Below, piece by piece: positions 22,187 to 32,530 of a DNA stretch of 64,000 nucleotides. The position numbers were made by a program, and so were the translations under genes. Within the stretch, counting starts at the first letter, position 1. Each line of letters opens with the position of its first letter. The notes under the pieces are model-generated. The model had not been told where the DNA came from and searched no databases. It saw only the letters and a program-made list of their open reading frames with translations. Location of the stretch: contig NC_056408.1 of assembly GCF_905147365.1 (NCBI RefSeq), positions 1,240,001-1,304,000 of the forward strand. Reading direction: 5' to 3'. This stretch comes from Aricia agestis (lineage: Eukaryota > Arthropoda > Insecta > Lepidoptera > Lycaenidae).

Positions 22187-24970
22187 TATTTATAATTTAA
22201 ATCTCGGAATCGGCTCCAACGATTTTCATGAAATTTAGAATATAGGGGGTTTCGGGGGCGATAAATCGATCTAGCTAGGAATCATTTTTAGAAAATCAAA
22301 AATCATTTTATTTAAAAGGAATCATTTTATTCGTGTTTTATCGCATACCGAGCAAAGCTAGTGATAATTTATCAACTGTTTCCTCATATAACATACATTT
22401 TGCAAAGTATTGTTACTTGTTATGGGATCTTTTGTAGGATAAGAAAAAGCTTTCAGATGGTTTGATATTACCAACACCTACAGCAACTAAAGTACAACTT
22501 AAATGAAGAAATATCTTGATAGATGAAAACTGCATAAAAAAGTGTTCAAATTTTTTTGAGTTTATAGTATGCAAAGAGACAGATTGAAATGGTAGTGTAT
22601 ATTATATACCCATCAAGCGCCTTATGGACAATGGTGACCGCAATAACAATAGATTTCCAAGAATCCGCGATCGAAGGATTAAAAGAAAGATAAATATTGA
22701 AATTACAAAAAAACTTAGTATTAAAAGTTAAAATATTCATGATTAGCTGTTGCTCGCGACTTCGTCCGCATGGACTTCAGTTTATAGCGCGCGATGTCAA
22801 CAAAATTGGTGTTAAAAAAAAAACAAAAAGCTTTTGCTTTTATAAAAAAAAAACCCTGGTAACCCTACCAGGGTTACCAGGTTACGAACAATAAAAACTA
22901 AGGAAAAGTAACTCCGTCAAAAAACATGCTCCACAATACTTGTCAAAAAAGTGTACCTTAGGTACACATTTCAATACATTTGCAATATTTAGGTGATCTA
23001 TTATGAATTTTTGGAACTAACTTAATTTGAACAAATTTACGCATTTTCACCCCCTTACAACGCTTTTTTCCAGTAAAAAAGTAGCCTATGTCCTTTCTCA
23101 GGCTTTAGACTATCTGTATACAAAATTTCATTACAATCGGTTCGGTAGTTTTGGCGTAAAAGCGAGACAGACAGACAGAGATACTTTCGCATTTATAATA
23201 TTATATATAAGTATAGATAACCACATAATATTACAACCTGTAATTCAATACATATTTGCAACAATACACTTGCATATTTGATAACACAATGTAAAATTTT
23301 AAATAAAATTTTTGTTAAGAATATTTTTAAACATTTAATTCATAATATGCTTTAGTGCACTCATCTCATGATTTGGAACATAGCTATCCAAAGTTCAACA
23401 ACTTGCATTATCAAGCATATAATATATTTGTGTATATGCCAAGTGACATAGGCCAATTATTGACCTTAGAGTCAAAATATGACAGAAACAGACAGTGTCT
23501 GATAAATGGGCTTTATCAGGCCTCTTTTATTTTTGTTGTACAGTTTGCTTTTTTAATCTTTCAAATAAACTAAAGTTTATAACCTAAAATTTATTAATTT
23601 ACTCAACTAATTATAAAAAACACCTCCATCGTAGGTATCACAGACACAATAGATTTTCAATTGCTATGCGGCAGCCAGTTGCCAATTAGGGAATGATGGG
23701 TTAATGGTTCTACAACTTGAATAACAATTTTTACAGGCATAAAGCTATAGCCTATTATAAAATACATGTATATAAATTATAAAGGCTTATTTTTAACACC
23801 GCAAAATGACTCCTGGAATATTTAATTTTGTGTGCACAAAGCTGTTATTCTCATCAATAGAATCCTCTTTTATAATGTACCAACTTGATGAGTATATGTG
23901 TATAAACACCTGCTAGGACAGGTTTTTATAATGTTCACATTCTTGGAAGATGATATGCTTTTATTATTGTTGCATAAAATAAATATAAATGTCTCTTGTG
24001 TTTTGTCTCTGAACACAAGGTTTTTTTCATGTAAAAGTAATCTTAGTCCAAGAAACAATAAAATGGTACAATAATATATTTTTGTGTATCAAAATTCATG
24101 CCCTCGGTTTTTTTTATATTATTTAGTTATTATAAGTTTAAAATTTAAAATCAATTGTACTGAATATATTGTAACATTTTTAGATGATAAATGACTCTGA
24201 ATAATTTTTGTATAGTATAATACAAAATAACTAAAAGCATAATCAACAAAAATATAAATTAAAGATAAAAACAAAGAATCTTAGTATGTTATGACTCTTT
24301 TATGATCAGAACAAGGCTTATTTTGAATTTTAGTTCTTCATAAATTAGTTAATAGATCAACTAATAAATAAACAATGGGTGTTTACCTCTATACTTCTTG
24401 TAGCGAATTCCACACCTATTGTAGATTTAGACTCTAAGTTGAATTCATTTCTAGTGAAACGCGAAAGAAGACTGCTTTTTCCCACGCCAGAGTCACCAAT
24501 CAAAACAACTGAAACAAAGGTTTTTTTTCTTATATTTAGATGTTTTATACCTATTTGTTGGATTATTTAGGAGTAAAGACACGGAGAAACGATGAGAAAT
24601 AAGGAATTAGATCATACATGAGCGATAAGATGACTCATTTAAATGCGAAGTTTTGGAGGAAATCGATTGTCAACCACTAATCAGCTGATTGAAAACAAAG
24701 GATAAGTTGACGAAAAATAACCGCGAAATCCGTATGTACTGACCCTAAAACATTATATAAACCGTTTTATAGTATCGATAACACCCAAAATCTATCCACA
24801 GGTCAATAATCTACGTCACTGACTCAGGAAACAATAACTTTTATATATCATCAGAAATTATTGACAGTAACTATTGTTCTGTACATATTTTCTCTGTAAA
24901 GCTTGCGTTAATTGTTGTGTGAGATATTACCTTTGAATAAATAATCGTATTCATCCTCTCTTGTACCCAT
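14587..24970 (-). CDS. Rab11: Ras-related GTPase Rab11
   Basis: Coding exons in transcript order are 24970-24931, 24508-24387, 15686-15454, 15101-14986 and 14714-14587: 639 nt, 212 aa. All boundaries are GT/AG and frame is kept. The start MGTREDEYDYLFK is typical of Rab11. GTP-binding motifs are GDSGVGKS (18-25), the switch I threonine in KSTIGVEF (about 41-48), WDTAGQE (65-71), NKSD (124-127) and ETSAL (about 152-156). The Rab11 signature YENVERWLRELRDHAD is present, and the protein ends KQCCQ, the double cysteine that is geranylgeranylated. Rab11 directs recycling-endosome and post-Golgi traffic to the plasma membrane and midbody. Intron 2 is 8.7 kb and packed with nested transposons, while the last two introns are short. 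The C-terminal variable region (QMRDPPEGDVIRPDAEPHD) is shorter than in vertebrates. Confidence 0.97.
15736..15905. mobile_element. foldback MITE in Rab11 intron 2
   Basis: CGCGTCCACCGGATCGGAAT and CGGAGCGTACG are inverted at the right as CGTACGCTCCGATTCC and CCGGTGGACGCG. It begins 50 bp from the Rab11 exon 3 acceptor. Confidence 0.85.
16048..16088. repeat. hairpin in Rab11 intron 2
   Basis: CTCTTACAATC and the inverse GATTGTAAGAG flank about 18 nt. Confidence 0.6.
16755..16942 (-). mobile_element. Helitron-like short repeat
   Basis: Read on the minus strand it ends in CGCGGGCAACAGCTAG before T and starts TC. The segment GCTGTTGCCCGCGACTTCGT is the well-known terminal word of lepidopteran Lep1/Helitron-like repeats. 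Confidence 0.55.
17226..17510 (+). mobile_element. Helitron-like repeat, 5' part
   Basis: Starts TCTATACTAATATTATAAAT, then GCGAAAGTATCTCTGTCTG. It tracks the full-length copy at 35506-36050 to about GTTTCTATAAGAGGTGGTA. The 3' end is not recognisable here. Confidence 0.55.
17863..18066 (-). mobile_element. Helitron-like short repeat, CTAGCTGTCCCGGC type
   Basis: CTAGCTGTCCCGGCAAACGT followed by TTGTTTTACC is a common terminal word of interspersed repeats in Lepidoptera. The other end is approximate. Confidence 0.45.
18080..18205 (+). mobile_element. LINE-tail fragment
   Basis: Contains AGCAACGCACCTGCAGCTCT and CCATCAGGTGACCCGTTTGA, the sense-strand tail of the family at 8440-8745. Confidence 0.6.
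18670..18876 (+). mobile_element. Helitron-like short repeat
   Basis: Starts TCCATACTAATATTATAAAT and runs to GTTACGGGTTTCATTTAG. A MITE has landed exactly at its 3' end. Confidence 0.55.
18874..19015. mobile_element. foldback MITE, CCCGTTTCACCACTTCC family
   Basis: TTAGGGCCCGTTTCACCACT and AATAGGCTAT are inverted as ATAGCCTATT and AGTGGTGAAACAGGCTCTTA. Inner arms ACTTGACAGA/TCTGTCAAAAAAGT also pair. TTAG flanks both ends, a likely target duplication. Confidence 0.85.
19016..19865. other. Rab11 intron 2, nothing recognised
   Basis: AT-rich intronic DNA without an identifiable element or exon. Confidence 0.4.
19866..20590. mobile_element. hAT-like element carrying a nested foldback
   Basis: Starts CAGGGGTTCCCAAACTT and ends CTTTGGAAAAGGCTG, a hAT-like terminal pair. 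CAGCGCCTCATTGTTTCACC near the left and CAGCGCCCACAACTGCCCAC near the right match the fragment at 9643-9795. A foldback element splits it. Confidence 0.5.
20270..20530. mobile_element. long-arm foldback MITE
   Basis: AAGGTTTTTGAAAACCGGCC at the left is inverted at the right. Inner arms GATATACAATTTCAAGTTG and AGCTATGGCGGCTTATGAGA also pair. Total arm length is about 115 bp each. Confidence 0.85.
20623..20954 (+). mobile_element. GGCCAAGTGCGAGTCGG-family repeat
   Basis: Starts CGGCCAAGTGCGAGTCGGAC and ends GGGTACGGAACCCTAAAAA. Confidence 0.75.
21256..22044. mobile_element. TIR element with GCGAATGCGAAT subterminal repeats
   Basis: Bounded by AGTGATGTAACG at the left and its inverse CGTTACATCACT at the right. 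Next to each end are clustered GCGAATGCGAATATTCGCG-like words. A foldback MITE (21449-21588) is nested inside. No transposase is seen. Confidence 0.65.
21449..21588. mobile_element. foldback MITE, TATAGTCTGTCAAGAAAGT family, copy 1
   Basis: Near-perfect arms TATAGTCTGTCAAGAAAGTG and AAGTGGCAACATCGTAGTGT are mirrored at the right. A TA at each edge suggests a TA target duplication (mariner-type). Copies: 44681-44838 and 44855-44977. Confidence 0.88.
22122..22190. repeat. (TA)n microsatellite
   Basis: About 34 TA units with one C interruption near 22181. Confidence 0.95.
22191..22366 (+). mobile_element. short repeat, CTCGGAATCGGCTCCAA family, copy 1
   Basis: Contains ATCTCGGAATCGGCTCCAAC, GATCTAGCTAGGAATCATTT and ACCGAGCAAAGCTAG before T. 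The same order occurs at 35290-35458. The CTAG end suggests a Helitron-like element. Confidence 0.6.
22743..23217 (-). mobile_element. Helitron-like repeat, near full length
   Basis: On the minus strand it begins TCTATACTTATATATAATAT, then AAATGCGAAAGTATCTCTG, and ends GCGAGCAACAGCTAA before T. It matches the copy at 35506-36050 throughout. Confidence 0.65.
23218..24386. other. Rab11 intron 2, mostly unannotated
   Basis: AT-rich. At 23622-23705, CAATAGATTTTCAATTGCTA and TGCGGCAGCCAGTTGCC form a repeat that recurs at 49921-49996. No other feature seen. Confidence 0.45.
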
Positions 24971-25684
24971 TTTACAACGATTTGTAATTATTCGTTCGAC
25001 GTCAAAATCTCTCAACTAATAGTGTCAAGTTATAAAAACTTAAACAAAAATTGTTACACACTAAAATATCACAGGCTCAATAAACACTGCACAGCTAGTT
25101 AAATATCACTTTTGATTTCGGATTAACGTAGTAAGATCGGCTTTGATTTATTAAATTCTTAAATAGTCATAGGAGACAAAATGGCGGATTTACGCCCCTA
25201 TCGGAAATTTTAGAAACTTCAAACTTGTGTTGACGTTTCTGCTTTTGACTGGCTATGAAATGTCAATCAAGTAAAAACCATAGACAAAACACAGATTATG
25301 TAGGTACCTATACTGTTTAAAATTCGCCAGGCACCCGCAGCAAACCCGCAGGGGCTGCAGGCCGCAGCGCAGGCTAGCGCAGGCCGCAGGCCGCAGCCCT
25401 CTAGTCTCTACTATATATCTATATAATATACTTTAATTTGTGCGCAGCCCAGCGACAAAAATCACCTTTTCCGTGACTAATTTAATAAAAAATGATTAAA
25501 AATTTTACGCACTCACTGACCTCCATTATACAGTACTTGTATAATGGAGATCAGTGTACGCACTATACTAGGAAGGTAGGAATTAAGAACTTAGTGATGG
25601 GGTTCAAATCGAATTAAATGCTTTACGGAGAAATAGGTATAATTAGTAAGTTTTACCTAGGTCCTAGACTGAGCAGGGGTCACC
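24971..25684. other. region upstream of Rab11
   Basis: Probable Rab11 promoter and 5' UTR, not resolvable by eye. A short GCAGGCCGCAG-rich patch lies at 25328-25403 and a small hairpin (CTCCATTATA/TATAATGGAG) at 25519-25548. Confidence 0.4.
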
Positions 25685-25985
25685 AATTAGTTTCGCGGTC
25701 CACACACTTTATACGCGGCGCGAAATGCGAATTGCGGCCGCGATGAATCGCGCGTGAACATGGCGCTACGCGCCATGTACACGACTCCGATAAATACGGC
25801 CCTCTACACTCGCAATCTTCGCATTTACATTCGCGCATTTAAGTAAAATGGACTTTGAAGTCAATCTTGCTGCTGCTCTGACATAGTGTGCTTATCAAAA
25901 TGTTGCGGGTCAAAAAACCCAACACCGGACAGAAAAAGCCGCGAAGAGCGAACGCGAAACCGCGAAACCCTCCACACCATTGAGG
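25685..25985. mobile_element. CpG-rich decayed foldback element
   Basis: Contains GCGAAATGCGAATTGCGGCC and, further on, GCGAACGCGAAACCGCGAAA, with CTCTACACTCGCAATCTTCG between. It shares words with 26645-26890, so it looks like an old foldback family; limits approximate. Confidence 0.45.
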
Positions 25986-26644
25986 TAATAGAGACTGGAG
26001 AGAGGCTTATATTGGTGTATAAGCGTCAAAAGCGTGTAATGTTATGTCCTACTTACTAGGACATAACAAACGAGTCGGTCTGCATATTTTTTTTTATGAA
26101 TGCATATTTCATGTAATAAAAGTGTTACTAAAGGTTTTTAGTGAACATTTAATGCTAGATATTGATGAGTTTAGTGGTTCCGCTAAATAATAAACCATAA
26201 GAATGGTCAAAGAACAATGATATTCTATGTTACTAACGTATCAAAGAATGCCTCAAACACGTGGATTTAACATTAAATGCGTAAGTTTTGAAGAACGTTT
26301 TTTGGGCTTTTCAGTCGGTATTTTTGTAAGCTAAAAAGATAATTTATAAGTTTATTAATCCTTTATTCATGCTATATAAGGAATTAGTGCTAAAATGTTA
26401 CATCAATTAATAATTTGGCTATAAAAATTGCATAGCTTTTTACGTGTGTTTACGGATTCTCATCACTTGAACTATAGTTAATCGATATCATGAACTAATT
26501 GACTTTCTTTCCTGTATCATAATGTGCTTCGAAATAATCGACAAATAGAAATATTCCAGAAAATAAACGCACACTATTTGTATGAAAATAAGCACAAAAT
26601 GGCCACGCGATGACGGGCTAAGACTACATCTATACTATAATACT

Positions 26645-26890
26645 CTATCTATGCCCACACTCGCGGCTTGCGGCCTTCGCGGGCTTTCACGCCACGAGTG
26701 TGGAGCCCGCAATAACAAAAATATGCATTATGCGTGCTCTACACTCGCAGCGTGAAAGCCCGCGAACCGCAAGTGTGGAGGGTTTCGCAGCTTCGTATAC
26801 AACTTGCGCTTCGCGGAGCCTTCGTACTTGTACGCATCGTGTTCACGGCGCGTAGCATCCGTGAATCGCGGCCACGAGTGTAGAGCCCAC
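26645..26890. mobile_element. foldback element, CACTCGCGGCTTGCGG family
   Basis: CACTCGCGGCTTGCGGCCTT and CGCGGGCTTTCACGC at the left are inverted at the right as GCGTGAAAGCCCGCG and AACCGCAAGTGTGG. A further GGCCACGAGTGTAGAGCCCA occurs near 26868. Confidence 0.6.
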
Positions 26891-27012
26891 ACGGAAATTA
26901 CAAAGGTACTTATTTATTTACACCTCAATGAGAAAAAAAACAATTTTTGTTTCTTGTTTGGAGTGAAATTGGTGCAAGCTATTGACAATATGCCTGGGGA
27001 TGTTCATCTGTA

Positions 27013-27204
27013 ACGGCCGTTCCCAATATTTGATCTATCTCTGGTTTTGCCCTACTAGAGATAGGAATAGCTCACAATTGACATAAAATATATGTCTCTA
27101 ATGTCTAATGTGAGTTATTCCCATAGACATAATATATACTGTCGGTTATTCCTATCTCTAGTAGGGCAAAATCAGAGATAGATCAAATATTGGGAATGGC
27201 CGTA
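27013..27204. mobile_element. foldback MITE, ACGGCCGTTCCCAATATTTG family, copy 1
   Basis: ACGGCCGTTCCCAATATTTG and ATCTATCTCTGGTTTTGCCC are mirrored at the right end. A second copy is at 29718-29881. Confidence 0.9.
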
Positions 27205-28112
27205 AGTCGAGATCGAAATTTATTTTTAACGAAGTTCATTTTCGAAAGTGCTTGGTCCGCACTCATTAGGCTACTTGACCTATATTCAATTTCATTGAAT
27301 AAATGCATATTTCTAGTAGGACTTGGCCTAGGAAACCGTATTTCACCCTTATCGTCAAATAAAAGCTTATGATTGATAAATAAAGTCGATTTGAAAATAA
27401 TATGATTTTATGAAAATAGGATTTGTACTGACGAAAACGCTTTTGCGGTACTTCCGATTTGGATGTGACGTCATCAGACTCGTAATTTAATATCTTTTAT
27501 TTATCGCACTCGTTATATGTAAGTTTATTTTTACATAAACGATAAGAATAAGCCTAGAAAGATTTGTAAAATATATTTTCTTGAATAATTCAAATAAAAC
27601 ATCAGTTTTATATATTATCTCCATTTATTGTAGACGGGAAATGAAATGGCCAAAACTTTTCTCCAAAAGTTTTCAACATTACAAATTATTATTAATATTT
27701 CTAATTATTTAACATAATTATTTCTAATTTCTTATTTAATTCTTTTATAATTTTTGGTCACTTTTAGCACATAAAAAATGATCAATAAAGAGAATCTAAA
27801 ATACAAAACGTATGACGTCACACTATGGCGGACAGTGTTTTCGACGCCATATTTTATAAGGCATATTATTCAATCAACATTTTAATGGGTTTCTTCTGTT
27901 TAAAATATTAAAATATTAGTTTTTTTGTGAAAATGAATGAATAAGAAGCGATTAGCATGAAGAAAAAAATTAGGTCAAGTAGCAATTTGACAAATTGTGT
28001 GCGGACTGCGGACTTGCGGAGTCTAGAGAATCTTCTTAAACTGTCAACTGAACAAGACACACAATATTCAAAGCATAAAAAAAACTAATGAACTGTTTTT
28101 AATACAGCTGTA
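27205..28112. other. intergenic 3' of MRPL1
   Basis: AT-rich. TGACGTCATC near 27467 and TGACGTCACA near 27811 might bound a decayed element. No gene. Confidence 0.35.
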
Positions 28113-28118
28113 TTTATT
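28113..28118 (-). terminator. polyadenylation signal of MRPL1
   Basis: TTTATT on the plus strand is AATAAA on the minus strand, about 50 nt past the MRPL1 stop. Confidence 0.6.
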
Positions 28119-28166
28119 ATTATTGTTTTTCTATTTACATCTACTTCATTAAAAATCTTTAAAACT

Positions 28167-30993
28167 TCAAGCACTGGCTGCAGCAGCCTCACTCTCATCA
28201 TCACTGTCCTCCTGTACTTCTTTAGACAATTCTCGGTCTACATAAACAAACGGATCAATCTTCAGTTTTTCTGATGATGGTGGACTCACAATGAAGCACC
28301 TGAAATTTTTTTAGCACACTCAATAATATAAACAATGATCCTCAGAATAAAAAGATTTACTTTAGGCCTATTTAGGCTGATCTTAAACCTAGGGTCAGCA
28401 ACAGCAGCTTTGCCAGTTGCATGTTTGGATAACAATATTATGTTATTACGTCTTTTTAATCTTAGCTTATGAAAAATGAAAAGTACCTTGTTATAAAAAG
28501 TCCATCACGTTTTGGTCTAGAACCTTGAATATCCTTTAGTAGAGCCTCAATGTTCTCAACTATTTGCTTTACATCCATATTCAACTGAAACAAACAAAAT
28601 TGTTTTAAGCCAAGTAATCCAAAAGATTTTTTCTGTGTTCTGACTTCTGTCCCTGGTATTTTACTGTAGAAAACTAATAAAATATATATTTTTTTTAATG
28701 AAAAAAGAGGGCAAACGAGCAAACGGGTCACCTGATGGAAAGCAACTTCCGTCGCCCATGGACACTCGCAACATCAGAAGAGCTGCAGGTGCGTTGCCGG
28801 CCTTTTAAGAGGGAATAGGGTAATAGGGGAGGGTAAGGAAGGGAAGGGAATAGGAGAGGGTAGGGAAGGGGATAGGGTAGGGCATTGGGCCTCCGGTAAA
28901 CTCACTCACTCGGCGAAACACAGCGCAAGCGCTGTTTCACGCCGGTTTATCTATATCATTAACAATAACATTCTATAAATAAATTCAATAAATCTTACCC
29001 TTCCAACAGGCACTTCTACAGTTCCAAAATTTGGTTGATTTTCATCTTTTGTTACTCTGAACTGTACACCAGCTGCAAACTTTTTCACCAGGCCACAGAT
29101 GTCAGGATCTAAAGTACCACTACGCACATTGGGGAACCGTCTCTTCATCAAACCACGAATGGGCACCAGCTCCGTCAGGATATTTGGATGTGCTATTACG
29201 TAATCATAGTCACCAAACTTTACTTCACCTTCCTAAAAAATTACAAGTTGATTTAAGATAAGAAAGAATTTTTTTCATTTGCTATTAAAGTTTGATGTAC
29301 AGAAACAATATTATGCCCTTGAAAAGACAGAGAGAGTTATTAAGGTCTCAAGACATAACTAAGGTAGCCTATAAGGTATACATACAAATAAAAAATACCT
29401 GAATTTTTTTGATCAGCTCAGTGCTGCCGACTTTAGTAGCACCAGCCTCTGCAACTTGTTTTATCAACTCTGGACCCTTGCAGAAAGCCAGTATAGTTCT
29501 CTCTTCTTCACGGGGGAACATATGGGGCAGTAGAGTCAGTTTTACAAAACTCTCCAAGTATCGATTCTGAAAGAATAACAGAATACAGATATAATTTATA
29601 TTTATGATTATTTTAGATAGTACTGCATTTATTTAAAAAAAAAATGCCTTGACATTTATTTCTTAATTAATTTCTTTATAGTTTCAGTACCATAATACTA
29701 TCTTGTTACTTGTATTTTTACGGCCGTTTCCAATATTTGATCTATCTCTGGTTTTGCCCTACTAGAGATAGGAATATCTTACAATTGACATAAAATATAT
29801 GTCTTTAATGTCTAATGTGAGCTATTCCTATCTCCAGTAGGGCAAAACCAGAGATAGATCAAATATTGGGAACGGCCATTAAAGACCAATACAGAATACA
29901 AATATTTATATAAGCTAATTAATTGTAACAAAACATATTATTTTCCACAGACAACAAAATTAATTCTTCAAGAGTTCTTTAGGCAGGGACACATATTTTA
30001 TTCTATTATCTTGTTTATAGAACCTTTAGCACAGAACCTTTTAAAATCAGACACTATAGTTAAGTATAGCCAAAAAACCTAGAATAATTTAAAAACCTTT
30101 TTCACTGCCTCCATGTTGAACTCAATTCTCAAATTAACGAAGGCATCGGGGACATTGTACATGGTGGGATGGTGAGTCTCCTGATGGGCTCGGATGGCTT
30201 CCTCTGCAGTGTACACCACCCAGCGATAATATCGCATAGGGTATACATCGTCTTGGGATACACTCTTGAATGAATCATCAAGATGTTTATTTGTTACCAC
30301 CTTAGCAAGCCTGTAAAAGCAAGTATTTTTTTTAAGTGACCCATAGTCCATTAGTGAGGGTGATCCTTATGTTGATTTAAAAATCTCGTCAAAGATAAAG
30401 TAACTCTATATTGGGTCTAGCATTACATAAATTATAATATTCTGTACCAACAGAACTGGATTTATATTTTTTATGAGTATCTAAGGCCACTTTAATTTTG
30501 ACTCCCCTATGTAAGAACTCTGCCACCATCCTAGAACACTGCCGCCCATAGGCCATGGCCTAATTCTGCCTATACATAAATCCAGGGCTGTGTACCAATA
30601 TTTATAAAATACTTACTTATGCTTTCCTCTTTGGTTATGCGGAATGAAACCAACTTTGGTAATTTCAACTTTGACTTTTTTAGCTCGCGCCTTGGCCCTT
30701 GTTCCCTTTCTAGCAGCATAGCAAACTGCACCTGTGTGTATGGATTTCTGGAAATACATTTTTGTCACATAACAGTTATCAGTTAGGTCACAGACGATTG
30801 GTAGTTATTGAAAATATTATCAAAGTATACTTACAATACCAGGGACATTTGTTTTATTGAGCGATATGCTTAAATTAAATAGCGATCCTGAAACAAGTTT
30901 ATTATTATATTAACAACTTTATACTATATTTTATAAAGACAAAAACTTCATATAGTGTTCATGAGTAATCTTACGGATGAGATTTCCCGCCAT
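28167..30993 (-). CDS. mRpL1: mitochondrial large-subunit ribosomal protein uL1m
   Basis: Coding exons in transcript order: 30993-30975, 30887-30835, 30747-30617, 30310-30097, 29566-29399, 29232-28999, 28584-28487 and 28299-28167: 1050 nt, 349 aa, with frame kept throughout. The N-terminus MAGNLIRSLFNLSISLNKTN lacks acidic residues, as a mitochondrial presequence should. It is followed by a basic stretch (ARKGTRAKARAKKVKVE). The L1 fold is recognised from YPMRYYRWVVYTAEEAI, the NRYLESFVKLTLLPHMFPRE block, AGATKVGSTELIKKIQ, LDPDICGLVKKFAAGVQF and FGTVEVPVGRLNMDVKQIVE, matching bacterial L1 (IGKV...LKENLEALL) and the longer animal MRPL1. The C-terminus is acidic and Ala-rich. L1 forms the mobile stalk of the mitoribosome and contacts E-site tRNA. 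Introns 4 and 6 hold transposon copies. The donor after 30097 (AAG|GTTTTT) is weak. Confidence 0.93.
28690..28948 (-). mobile_element. SINE-like repeat with LINE-type tail, copy 2
   Basis: Inside MRPL1 intron 6. Contains GGGCAAACGAGCAAACGGGT, a GGGAATAGGGTAATAGGGG purine block and CAGCGCAAGCGCTGTTTCAC. Confidence 0.75.
29718..29881. mobile_element. foldback MITE, copy 2, in MRPL1 intron 4
   Basis: ACGGCCGTTTCCAATATTTG is mirrored as CAAATATTGGGAACGGCC. Same family as 27013-27204, with a shorter centre. Confidence 0.9.
30484..30556. repeat. fragment of the GST-upstream TIR element family
   Basis: CCCCTATGTAAGAACTCTGC, CACCATCCTAG and CCCATAGGCCATGGC match 5260-5330. Lies in MRPL1 intron 3. 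Confidence 0.65.
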
Positions 30994-31586
30994 TGATAGT
31001 TTCTTCTACAATTTCCGATGATCTTTTTATAAATTATTGTTTTGTTTTCCATTAAAATTTTGAGGTTATGTAGTTCTTTTTTTTTTAATTTTTGACAAAT
31101 AAGATCACAGATTATCGTAATTCATATATATTAAAGCGCTTATTCCACTTGTCCTAGTCCTAGCTAGGGCCTAGGAGTCCTAGGACCAGGGCTTCAAATA
31201 CCGGTATTTTTTCATAACGTTATTGCTTCAAGGGCATAGATAACGGTATAAAAATTTACCCGATACTAGAAATAACGGTAAAAATTGGAATTAATACCGG
31301 TAAATGTTATAACGGTAAATGAGATTTATAACGATAAATATGTGTTCTTTGATAACGTTACCTTTTGTAAAATAAGTACATACTTTAATTTAATCAGTCA
31401 ATTCAGTATGCAGTATGCACAAAATTAAACTAGACGTGTCTGGTGACCAGTAGGTATATATTATAGGAAAGATGACGTCTAATGAGAATGACATGGTCAG
31501 TACTCAGTAGTTCAGTGCTCAGTATCTTAATTCAAATATTACTAATTTATGGTGGCGCCGTGCGCTGGCTGCCGGACGGACTCTGT

Positions 31587-31905
31587 TGTTTTGCAGACGA
31601 CGGGGCGAGGTGGTACACAAAGCAAACGAGTGGAGGCAGTCAGTTCAGGACGTTCGTTCTAGTGGAGATAGAGAGAATAGAGCTAGCTGCCCCCTCGCGC
31701 CGCCGCGCCGTCTGCGTTACTGCATGTAAACTGGTTTGTGAGTTCCACGGACATGCCGCGCCGCCAGAGCCCGCCGGGGACTTGCGGAGCGGTCTTTTTG
31801 CCCTTGATGTGCGTTGGTAATACATATTGTAGGATTATCTTTGTGCTATCGTTCGCGGCGAAATTGACCGGTCCGCCCCACCCCGTCGTGTGCAAAGCAC
31901 CTCTG
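31587..31905. mobile_element. TIR element, GGCGGGGCGGGCC family, copy 2
   Basis: TTTGCAGACGACGGGGCGAG at the left and GACCGGTCCGCCCCACCCCG with GTCGTGTGCAAAGCAC at the right, as in 10789-11091. Shared interior words include TCTGCGTTACTGCATGTAAA. Overlapping frames on both strands are not genes. Confidence 0.7.
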
Positions 31906-32239
31906 ATCCGACGGGCTACGGGCTTACTCCTTAAAATATTCTCCGTGTTATAATACCTACATATTTTTTAAATGCTATCATATAATTTTGTGCTTCCTTT
32001 TTTAAATGTGTTGATATTTTTAACTATAGTCTACAAAATATATATGTATTAAACTTTGAATTCTAGTAATAAATACTAAGACATACAAATAATTATCCAT
32101 ATTTTGCCCATCCCCCGCATTCGCCACAATTAAAACAAGTAAATAAATACGGACGGACGGACGGTACCTTGCATAATTTTCTGCATTCATTGACTAAACA
32201 AATTGCAGCACCATCTTGACTTGTTAAGTCAAAGTTTTT

Positions 32240-32530
32240 TTTTATGAAAATAAGGGGGCGAGCGTGCAAACGGGTCACCTGATGGAAAGCAATTTCCGTC
32301 ACTCATGGACACTCGCAGCATCAGAAGAGCTGCAGGTGCGTTGCCGGCCTTTTAAGAGGGAATAGGGTTATAGGGAAGGGTAGAGAAGAGAAGGGAAGGG
32401 AATAGGGGAGGGGATTATGCCTCCGGTAAACTCACTCACTCGGCGAAACACAGCGCAAGCGCTGTTTCACGCCAGTTTTCTATGAGAACGTGGTATTTCT
32501 CCGGTCGAGCCGGCCACGCTCTCCCACGTT
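32240..32530 (-). mobile_element. SINE-like repeat with LINE-type tail, copy 3
   Basis: Nested in the hAT element. Shows AAACGGGTCACCTGATGGAA, the GGGAATAGGG block and CTCCGGTCGAGCCGGCC. Confidence 0.75.

Noticed and set aside
22044..22238. Tyr-Ile repeat peptide
   Set aside because: Translation of a (TA)n microsatellite.
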